This document shows, piece by piece, positions 1-5,388 of a stretch of DNA of 6,314 bases. Below the pieces are notes generated by a model. It did no database searches. It saw only the letters and a list, made by a program, of their open reading frames with translations, and was not told the DNA's origin. Position numbers and translations under genes: made by a program. Origin of the DNA: Nitrospirota bacterium (lineage in GTDB: Bacteria > Nitrospirota > Nitrospiria > Nitrospirales > Nitrospiraceae); assembly GCA_004296865.1 (NCBI GenBank), contig SCVQ01000114.1, positions 1 to 6,314 of the forward strand, written 5' to 3'. Position 1 is the first letter of the stretch, and each line of letters opens with the position of its first letter.

Positions 1-2
1 TG

Positions 3-2369
3 CGCTATGGTTCGGTCAAGGACAATGTGCGGGCTTTGCGGGTCTGTCTCTCGCCGTCCGGATGGCTGGAGGCCCGCCCCTGCAGCCTGTCCGATTCCGC
101 AACAGCCGACGTGCTGGCCTCGCATCCGTCGATTCGGCAGGTCCTGGATCTTGTTCAGGCCCATCGCGCCACCATCCGGGAAAAGCGTCCGACCGTGAGC
201 AAGAGCAGTTGTGGCTATAACTTGTTTGGCTTGGTCGACGGCCTCGACCAAGGCCTGCTCGACCTGCCCAAGCTCTTCGTCGGCAGCGAGGGGACACTGG
301 GCATCATGAGCGAAGCGACCCTTCGCTTGGTGGATCGTCCGAAAGTCAGCGCGACGGCGCTGATTCATTTTCGCTCGCTGGAGGAAGTCGGCGATGCGGT
401 GCCTCATCTGTTGGCCTTGTCGCCGAGCGCGTTGGAGGTGATGGATCGCAATACCCTGAATCTGATCGGGCGGGACAAGCACGGCATTCCAGCCGATGCG
501 GCGGCCACGCTCCTGGCCGAGTTCGACGACGAAGGGCTGCGCGGCCTCAGAGCCCAGACGGACCGCCTGGCATCCGTCTGCCGACGGTATCGGCTTTCCA
601 CCGATCCTGTGATCGCCTATGAGCAAGAGCAGCGGGATCAGTTGTGGAAGGCGCGCAAAGCGCTCTATCCCACGCTCTATCGCTATGATTCCAAGAAAAA
701 GCCGATCAATTACGTCGACGATGTCGTGGTGCCGGCCGAGCGAATCGGCGAGTTGATCCGCTACCTGGAAGGATTTTTCAACGGGCAGCAGGTCCCGGTG
801 GCGATCTTCGGCCATATCGGAAACGGAAACGCGCACATCGTCCCCCTGCTGGACGTCAACGATAAGGACGACTTTGCCCGGATGGTCGAGGGATATCGGG
901 AAATCCACCAGACCGTCCTCGACCGGTTTGGCGGCTCGATTTGCGGGGAACACGGAGATGGGCGGGTGCGTGCCGAGTTCGTCCGGCGCATGTTCGGGGA
1001 AGATCTCTACGGCCTGTTCGTGCAGGTCAAGCGGAGCCTGGACCCCCAGGGAGTCTTAAACCCTGGGGTCAAGATCAGCGACGCGCCCTTCACCGAGCAC
1101 ATCGATTACACCAGGCTGTCCAAGCCTTGTGCGACCTGCGCCAAGTGTAACTCGGTGTGTCCTGTCTACGATGTCTTCCAGTCCGAGGACATGAGTTCCC
1201 GAGGCTGGTTCGAGATCGTCACGGCGAAGGAGTACAGTTATCTGAATTCCAAGCGGGTGGTGGAGGCCTGCCTGAATTGCAAGTCGTGCCGCACCGTTTG
1301 TCCAGCCGGGGTGGATGTGTCGGACCTGATCCTCAAGCGCCGCGCCGAGCAACCGAACCGTGCGGCGGGGCTGTTCTTTGCGCTCCATGCGCGGCCGCGA
1401 TTGTTTGAGCCCTTGCTCAGAGCCGCGGCGCTGACGCAGGGGCTTTGGGATCGTCCGGTGGTCCGGGCCTGGCTGGAATGGCTCACGAGGCCTTTCATGC
1501 GGCGCATTGCCGACACGGCCCGTATCCCGCGCGACTTGCTGCTCCCGCGATTGGCCCCGCGCCATCTGCGGGACCGCTATCCGGCATTGACCCGGGACGC
1601 AACGGACGGTACGCGGCGTAGGGTGGCCTACTTCCACGGCTGTGCTGCGAACTATTTGGACGATGGGGTGGGCGATGCGGTGATTGCCGTCCTGCGCCGG
1701 CATGGGGTCGAGCCGGCGTTGCCGCCGCAACGCTGTTCCGGAACGCCGATCCAAACCTATGGCCATGTCGGCCTGGCCCGTGAGGGCGCGCGGTTCAACC
1801 TGGCTTCCCTGATGTCCTATGAGACGGTGGTCACCGGTTGCGCCTCTTGTACGTTGATGCTCAAGGATTATCCGCAGCTCTTTGAAGCGGGGCCTGAGCG
1901 AGTGGCGGCCGAGCAGTTGGCCGCCAAGGTGAAGCACATCGCTGAATTCGTCGCAGAGTCGAAAACAGGTCCTGTCTTTGAGCCGGACGAGGGCCGGCCG
2001 ACGCAGACCGTCACGTACCATTCCTCCTGTCACTTGAGGGCTGCGGGTGTGACCAAACAGCCACGCCAAGTGTTGGCCGGGCTCCCAGGGGTCGAGTTGG
2101 TCGAGATGCAGGATGCGGATCGTTGCGCAGGCGGCGCCGGCACCTATCTTCTCAAGGACTATGAGACATCGCAGAAGATTTTCAGGCGCAAGGAACGGGC
2201 CATTCGCGAGAGCGGGGCGACAGTGGTGGCGACAAGCTGTCCGGCCTGTATGATCCAGCTCCAAAACGGCTTGCGAGGACAGGCTCGGGTGAAGCACGTG
2301 GCGGAGTTGCTCCACGAAGCTTACCAAACGATGCCTCATCCCTCGGGCCACTCACCGGTGCAGCCATGA
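3..2369 (+). CDS. FAD-linked oxidase / Fe-S oxidoreductase fusion (YdiJ-like D-2-hydroxyacid dehydrogenase), 5'-truncated
   Basis: The frame is open to the left edge and begins RYGSVKDNV, a conserved piece from inside the FAD-binding (PCMH-type) domain, so the true start lies upstream and the in-frame GTG at 27 is not the start. About 788 residues are visible. Counting from base 3 they show: FAD-domain motif GSEGTLG (94-100); FAD-oxidase C-terminal motifs GHIGNGNAH (270-278) and GEHGDG (315-320); two ferredoxin-type CxxCxxCxxxCP motifs (from C376 and C423); and two CCG-type domains (C547/C578/C613-C616 and C676/C708/C746-C749). This order matches YdiJ-like proteins, in which GlcD/DLD-type and GlcF/GlpC-type parts are fused. 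Such enzymes oxidise D-2-hydroxyacids (lactate, glycolate or 2-hydroxyglutarate types) and pass electrons through Fe-S clusters. The substrate cannot be read from the sequence. Both CCG motifs are altered, to CSG and CAG. The stop overlaps the following cytochrome gene, which suggests an electron-acceptor partner. Confidence 0.93.
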   Translation, partial: RYGSVKDNVRALRVCLSPSGWLEARPCSLSDSATADVLASHPSIRQVLDLVQAHRATIREKRPTVSKSSCGYNLFGLVDGLDQGLLDLPKLFVGSEGTLGIMSEATLRLVDRPKVSATALIHFRSLEEVGDAVPHLLALSPSALEVMDRNTLNLIGRDKHGIPADAAATLLAEFDDEGLRGLRAQTDRLASVCRRYRLSTDPVIAYEQEQRDQLWKARKALYPTLYRYDSKKKPINYVDDVVVPAERIGELIRYLEGFFNGQQVPVAIFGHIGNGNAHIVPLLDVNDKDDFARMVEGYREIHQTVLDRFGGSICGEHGDGRVRAEFVRRMFGEDLYGLFVQVKRSLDPQGVLNPGVKISDAPFTEHIDYTRLSKPCATCAKCNSVCPVYDVFQSEDMSSRGWFEIVTAKEYSYLNSKRVVEACLNCKSCRTVCPAGVDVSDLILKRRAEQPNRAAGLFFALHARPRLFEPLLRAAALTQGLWDRPVVRAWLEWLTRPFMRRIADTARIPRDLLLPRLAPRHLRDRYPALTRDATDGTRRRVAYFHGCAANYLDDGVGDAVIAVLRRHGVEPALPPQRCSGTPIQTYGHVGLAREGARFNLASLMSYETVVTGCASCTLMLKDYPQLFEAGPERVAAEQLAAKVKHIAEFVAESKTGPVFEPDEGRPTQTVTYHSSCHLRAAGVTKQPRQVLAGLPGVELVEMQDADRCAGGAGTYLLKDYETSQKIFRRKERAIRESGATVVATSCPACMIQLQNGLRGQARVKHVAELLHEAYQTMPHPSGHSPVQP
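1041..1070. repeat. Strong inverted repeat inside the oxidoreductase gene
   Basis: CCCCAGGG (1044-1051) and CCCTGGGG (1061-1068) are perfect reverse complements separated by 9 bases. Allowing one bulged C, the outer GA/TC pair extends the stem to 10 bp. It lies where the FAD part ends (LDPQGVLNPGV) and the Fe-S part begins. There is no T-run after it, so it is not an intrinsic terminator. Part of the symmetry may come simply from encoding the conserved DPxGxLNPG residues. Any role, such as slowing translation between domains, is speculation. Confidence 0.6.
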
Positions 2370-2611
2370 GGATGAGGCGGGCTGATTGGGCGTTTCTCCT
2401 TGCCGTGACCGCGGTCATCGTGCTGGTATCGCTGTTGCCCTCGCCGAGGGACCGCAATCCTCCGATTCCGGACAGCCCGGAACATCGGTTGGTCTCGTCG
2501 GAAAAGATCTGCTCGACCTGTCATGCGGCCGGACAGAGTCGCCCCTTGACCGAGCGGCATCCAAAACGGCAGGATTGTTTGCATTGTCACAAGCAAACAG
2601 ATGGCGGGTAG
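2366..2611 (+). CDS. Small membrane-anchored diheme cytochrome c-like protein
   Basis: This 81-residue protein has a basic N-terminus (MRMRR), one hydrophobic segment (about residues 8-25), a proline-rich linker, then two haem c sites, CSTCH (49-53) and CLHCH (71-75). His40 and His65 each lie a few residues before a haem site and are candidate distal ligands for bis-His haems. The hydrophobic segment would act as an uncleaved anchor or signal, placing the haem domain outside the cytoplasmic membrane, where c-type maturation occurs. The ATG overlaps the upstream stop (ATGA) and no Shine-Dalgarno is visible, so translation is probably coupled to the FAD/Fe-S gene. A second ATG at 2372 is possible. 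The context suggests it accepts electrons from the dehydrogenase and passes them to the respiratory chain. The haem motifs are clear; the partner role is inferred. I cannot assign it to a named family. Confidence 0.85.
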   Translation: MRMRRADWAFLLAVTAVIVLVSLLPSPRDRNPPIPDSPEHRLVSSEKICSTCHAAGQSRPLTERHPKRQDCLHCHKQTDGG

Positions 2612-2700
2612 GGGATCCGTGGGCTGGTGAGAAGCGTGGGCATCATTCGACGAAGGCACAGGTCGCAGGAGTCCGAAGGCGAGCCGTAGAGAGGGGCATG

Positions 2701-2979
2701 ATGGTCACAGTGTTGGTATTCGGGGAAATGTTGCGTCAAGCGGTGGAAGACAGCGAGGTGCAGTGCGAGGTCGTCGGGCCGACGACCGTCAAGCGGCTCT
2801 TGGAAGCCAACCAGGACAAGTTGGCGGCCCTGCTGCCGTTTCTCAGCAAAGGCGAACTGCTGATCACGATCAATAGGAAGGTGGGGGCGCTGGACTCCAC
2901 GGTCAAGGACGGGGATACGATCAAGCTGACCCACCAGGTCCATCCGACGATGGACGGCGCGATGTGGCAAAATCCATGA
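2701..2979 (+). CDS. MoaD/ThiS-like beta-grasp protein lacking the C-terminal Gly-Gly
   Basis: This 92-residue protein has a MoaD/ThiS-like pattern: N-terminal strand VTVLVFGEMLR (2-12), a helix around TTVKRLLEANQ (28-38), the ITINRK strand (55-60) and the KDGDTIKL turn-strand (69-76), which in MoaD corresponds to the segment just before the tail. MoaD and ThiS normally end in Gly-Gly, which is adenylated and thiocarboxylated for sulfur transfer. Here the tail is instead HPTMDGAMWQNP. A sulfur-carrier role is therefore uncertain, and it may be a binding or regulatory relative. I chose ATG 2701 because GAGG at 2691-2694 sits 6 bases upstream; ATG 2698 is only 3 bases from it but remains possible. 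The reading frame stays open further upstream, but that part overlaps the cytochrome gene in another frame and looks non-coding. It could be the last gene of the same transcript, since it follows the cytochrome by about 90 bp and a promoter lies just after it. Confidence 0.8.
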   Translation: MVTVLVFGEMLRQAVEDSEVQCEVVGPTTVKRLLEANQDKLAALLPFLSKGELLITINRKVGALDSTVKDGDTIKLTHQVHPTMDGAMWQNP

Positions 2980-2986
2980 CGCCCGC

Positions 2987-3015
2987 TTGACTATTAAGGG
3001 TTTTTGCGATACAGT
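2987..3015 (+). promoter_or_regulatory. Predicted sigma70-type promoter of the DEAD-box helicase gene
   Basis: TTGACT (2987-2992, 5 of 6 to the -35 consensus) is separated by 17 bases from TACAGT (3010-3015, 4 of 6 to the -10 consensus, keeping the key A2 and T6). It lies immediately after the beta-grasp gene, in an AT-richer patch of otherwise GC-rich DNA. The expected transcription start is near 3022. This is a match to the E. coli consensus only; promoter preferences of this organism are unknown. Confidence 0.55.
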
Positions 3016-3058
3016 GACAACCAGGCGTCGCCTTATGCGGTCCGTGGCGGCGCGATCA

Positions 3059-3076
3059 GGTACGCAGGGGCGTACC
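3059..3076 (+). promoter_or_regulatory. Perfect 7-bp stem with 4-nt loop in the helicase leader
   Basis: GGTACGC (3059-3065) pairs perfectly with GCGTACC (3070-3076) around the loop AGGG. No T-run follows, so it is not an intrinsic terminator. It could be an RNA hairpin in the leader, or a DNA-level palindromic operator about 40 bases downstream of the predicted transcription start. Confidence 0.5.
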
Positions 3077-3203
3077 ACCAGATGCCGGACCGTCATTGGG
3101 TATGCTTGAGATTGCATCTAGCTGAAGTGACCTGTCCGAGCCGCTCTCCTTCGGGAACTTTCCGCTTGCTGCCCTGTTCCGATTCTCGGCTGCCCCAAAC
3201 TCA

Positions 3204-3208
3204 AAGGA
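3204..3208 (+). promoter_or_regulatory. Ribosome binding site supporting the GTG start of the helicase
   Basis: AAGGA at 3204-3208 lies 7 bases before GTG 3216. This spacing fixes the GTG as the start, and the resulting N-terminus retains the upstream aromatic residue and Gln of the DEAD-box Q motif. The next in-frame ATG (3267) would remove part of the Q motif. Confidence 0.7.
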
Positions 3209-3215
3209 TAGAACT

Positions 3216-4349
3216 GTGACAACGACAACTGCAACGTCATTTGAAGGCTTTGGTCTGTCCGCGGCCATGCTCCGCGATTTGGCCAAGGCGGGATACGGCG
3301 AGCCGACTCCCATTCAGCGCAAGGCGCTTCCGCCGGCCCTCGAGGGGCGGGACATCATCGGTTGCGCGCAGACCGGCACCGGCAAGACCGCCGCCTTCGT
3401 CATCCCTTTGGTCGAGCGATTGGCCGGAGGGCAGGGCACGCGCGCGTTGATTCTGGCTCCGACCCGTGAACTGGCCGCGCAGATCCAAAAGACCATCGAG
3501 CTGCTCGGCCGCCAGCGATCCGTGGAAGGCACCCTCATCGTGGGGGGCGCCGACATGGCGCAGCAGGAGCGTGCGCTGCGACAGCATCCGGATGTGCTGG
3601 TCGCCACGCCGGGCCGCGTGCTGGATCATATGTGGAGAGGGACGATCAATTTGCTGGCCATGGAGTTTTTCGTGCTGGATGAGGCGGATCGGCTCCTGGA
3701 CATGGGGTTTGCGCCGCAAATCAACCAGATTCTGGATGCCTTGCCGGAAGAGCGCCAGACCATGGTGTTTTCCGCCACCATGCCAAGCGACGTCGCGTCG
3801 CTGGCGAAGGTCTGCCTCAAACACCCGGTGCGGATCGAAATCGTTCCCGTCGGGACGGTGTCGGCCCGCGCCGAACAGCATCTGTTCCACACCAGCCGCG
3901 AGCAGAAAACCATCTTGCTGCTCAAGTTGCTCAAACAAGAAGCGGGCCCCACGCTGGTTTTTACGCGGACCAAGTCTCGCGCGGACCGGTTGGGCAAACT
4001 CCTGCAAGACGATGGTCTGAAAGTGGGGGTGCTGCACGGGGATCGGACGATGGGGCAGCGGCGGGAAGCGCTCGAAGGATTCAAGCGCGGGCGGTATCAG
4101 GTGTTGGTGGCGACGGATATCATGGCGCGGGGCATCCACGTGAACGACATCGCGCATGTGATCAACTACGATCTGCCGAGCAGCCCGGAAGACTATGTCC
4201 ATCGCATCGGCCGGACGGCACGGATGCAGGCCACGGGCCGGGCCTCCAGTTTCGTCACTCCCGAAGAGAGGGGCCAGCTCCATGCCATCGAACGGCTGCT
4301 GGGCGCCCCTGTCCCCGTCGCGTCGCACGGTGTATCCGTCTCCCGCTAA
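3216..4349 (+). CDS. DEAD-box ATP-dependent RNA helicase (RhlE/DeaD-like core)
   Basis: This 377-residue protein carries the full helicase motif series: Q motif (F12 region to Q34), Walker A AQTGTGKT (51-58), PTRELA (82-87), TPGR (131-134), DEAD (155-158), SAT (186-188), LVFTRTK (247-253), motif V ATDIMARGIHV (299-309) and motif VI HRIGRTARM (329-337). These proteins unwind short RNA duplexes using ATP and serve ribosome assembly, mRNA decay or cold adaptation. The protein is almost only the two RecA-like domains. The tail after motif VI is about 40 residues, with no basic, RGG-like or DbpA-type RNA-binding extension, so it is shorter than typical RhlE or DeaD. Motif VI has Ala335 where RTGR is usual, and motif V has ATDIMARG where ATDVAARG is typical. 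It has its own predicted promoter and a long leader, and it converges on accA. The family is certain; the exact subgroup is not. Confidence 0.95.
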   Translation: MTTTTATSFEGFGLSAAMLRDLAKAGYGEPTPIQRKALPPALEGRDIIGCAQTGTGKTAAFVIPLVERLAGGQGTRALILAPTRELAAQIQKTIELLGRQRSVEGTLIVGGADMAQQERALRQHPDVLVATPGRVLDHMWRGTINLLAMEFFVLDEADRLLDMGFAPQINQILDALPEERQTMVFSATMPSDVASLAKVCLKHPVRIEIVPVGTVSARAEQHLFHTSREQKTILLLKLLKQEAGPTLVFTRTKSRADRLGKLLQDDGLKVGVLHGDRTMGQRREALEGFKRGRYQVLVATDIMARGIHVNDIAHVINYDLPSSPEDYVHRIGRTARMQATGRASSFVTPEERGQLHAIERLLGAPVPVASHGVSVSR

Positions 4350-4395
4350 CGGTGGGGGCGCTGCTCTGCACGGCCGTTCGGGGGCGGAAGGAGGG
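4350..4395. other. 46-bp convergent gap without a visible terminator
   Basis: The helicase and accA stop codons face each other here. The stretch is GC-rich, with an 8-bp palindrome ACGGCCGT (4370-4377) and a GGGGGCG direct repeat (4354-4360, 4380-4386). There is no stem followed by a T-run on either strand. Ending of the two transcripts is therefore unexplained: it may be Rho-dependent or they may overlap. Confidence 0.5.
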
Positions 4396-5364
4396 TCAGG
4401 AGGCGGGTGGGGCGGGTTCGGCGATGACCCCCATCTTACGGTACTTTTCGTTGCGCGTGTCCACGAGCGCTTGCTCCGACAGTTCTTCGAGCTGGGTGAG
4501 GTGAGAGGAGAGGGCCTTGGCCAGGCGCTCGGCCATGACGTGCGGGTCCCGGTGAGCGCCGCCCACCGGCTCCGGAATGATCTCGTCGATCACGCCCAGT
4601 TCCAGCAGATCGTTCGCCGTCATCTTCAACGCCGCCGCTGCATCGGGCGCCTTGGCGGGATCATCCCATAAAATCGCGGCGCAGCCTTCGGGTGAGATGA
4701 CCGAGTAGATCGCGTGCTCCAGCATGAGTACCCGGTTGGCGACCCCCAAGGCGAGGGCGCCCCCGCTGCCGCCTTCCCCGATCACCACGGAAATGATGGG
4801 CACCGTCAACTGCGACATGACGAGGAGGTTGCGGGCGATGGCCTCGGCTTGTCCGCGTTCCTCGGCGCCGATGCCGGGATAGGCGCCCGGCGTGTCGATG
4901 AACGTCAGAATCGGGCGCTTGAACTTTTCGGCCAGCCGCATCAGGCGCAACGCCTTCCGGTAGCCTTCCGGGTTGGGCATTCCGAAATTCCGCTGCACCC
5001 GTTCCTTGAGCGTCTTGCCTTTCTGGTGGCCGAGCACCAGGACCGACCGGTCGTTGAGCCGAGCGAACCCCCCCACGATGGCGCGATCATCGGCAAAGGC
5101 CCGGTCGCCGTGCAATTCGACGAAATCGCGACAGAAGGCCTGGACATAGTCCAGCACCGACGGCCGTTGGACATGTCTGGCGATCTGGGTCCGCTGCCAG
5201 GGCGTCAGCTTCGCGTAGAGATCGGTTTCCACTTGAGCCAAGCGGGTTTTGAGCTTGCGAATCTCGTCCTGCACTGAGGAACGGGAAGACCCGGAGCCCG
5301 CCAGTTTTTCAATGCGGTCTTCGATCTCGCGGATCGGCTTTTCAAAATCCAGGTAATCTTTCAT
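4396..5364 (-). CDS. accA: Acetyl-CoA carboxylase carboxyltransferase subunit alpha
   Basis: This 322-residue protein is close to the usual AccA length (319 in E. coli). With AccD it forms the carboxyltransferase that moves CO2 from carboxybiotin on AccB to acetyl-CoA, giving malonyl-CoA for fatty acid synthesis in the cytoplasm. Recognisable segments are the N-terminal [11 protein letters not shown] and helical region (1-50), GHQKGK (112-117), [15 protein letters not shown] (128-142), [16 protein letters not shown] (157-172), [12 protein letters not shown] (196-207) and [10 protein letters not shown] (224-233). There is no zinc ribbon, as expected since that belongs to AccD. I chose ATG 5364 because [11 protein letters not shown] is the family N-terminus and GAGGGA lies just upstream; the in-frame TTG at 5385 adds 7 residues and has no ribosome site. 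It lies 24 bp after the dnaE stop on the same strand, so the two are probably cotranscribed. Confidence 0.96.
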   Translation of the reverse strand: MKDYLDFEKPIREIEDRIEKLAGSGSSRSSVQDEIRKLKTRLAQVETDLYAKLTPWQRTQIARHVQRPSVLDYVQAFCRDFVELHGDRAFADDRAIVGGFARLNDRSVLVLGHQKGKTLKERVQRNFGMPNPEGYRKALRLMRLAEKFKRPILTFIDTPGAYPGIGAEERGQAEAIARNLLVMSQLTVPIISVVIGEGGSGGALALGVANRVLMLEHAIYSVISPEGCAAILWDDPAKAPDAAAALKMTANDLLELGVIDEIIPEPVGGAHRDPHVMAERLAKALSSHLTQLEELSEQALVDTRNEKYRKMGVIAEPAPPAS

Positions 5365-5388
5365 CGTCCCTCGCGCTATCCTCAATTC

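Larger units (their letters stand above)
3022..3215 (+). other. Predicted long 5' untranslated leader of the helicase mRNA
   Basis: If the promoter at 2987-3015 is real, about 195 nt of mRNA precede the helicase start. I see no convincing gene here. The stretch contains the perfect hairpin at 3059-3076 and a weaker, widely spaced AGATGC/GCATCT pair (about 3080-3117). Long structured leaders are known for cold-induced RNA helicase genes in other bacteria, which makes post-transcriptional control plausible here. I do not recognise a known riboswitch or a CspA-type cold box. Confidence 0.4.

Noticed and set aside
27..29. GTG at 27 as the start of the FAD/Fe-S gene
   Set aside because: The same frame is open to the window edge and encodes RYGSVKDNV, a conserved part of the FAD domain, so the gene begins upstream.
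1056..2351. 431-residue open frame on the minus strand opposite the oxidoreductase gene
   Set aside because: The opposite strand encodes a clear multi-motif enzyme; the antisense product shows no recognisable motifs and is a GC-rich shadow frame.
2386..2700. N-terminal extension of the beta-grasp protein
   Set aside because: The frame is open but overlaps the cytochrome gene out of frame, and the family fold begins at VTVLVFGEM right after ATG 2701; a ribosome site precedes that ATG.
3004..3219. 71-residue frame in the helicase leader, overlapping the GTG start
   Set aside because: It starts with TTG without a ribosome site and its sequence resembles nothing. It could only be a leader peptide, for which there is no evidence.
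3237..4328. 363-residue open frame on the minus strand opposite the helicase
   Set aside because: It is a shadow of the helicase gene, His/Arg/Gln-rich with no family resemblance.
4370..4377. ACGGCCGT palindrome as terminator of the helicase gene
   Set aside because: It has no loop and no T-run; a short GC palindrome is expected by chance in GC-rich DNA.
5365..5385. TTG 5385 start for AccA (7 extra residues)
   Set aside because: AccA family members begin [11 protein letters not shown] or similar, and the ribosome site GAGGGA lies in front of ATG 5364.
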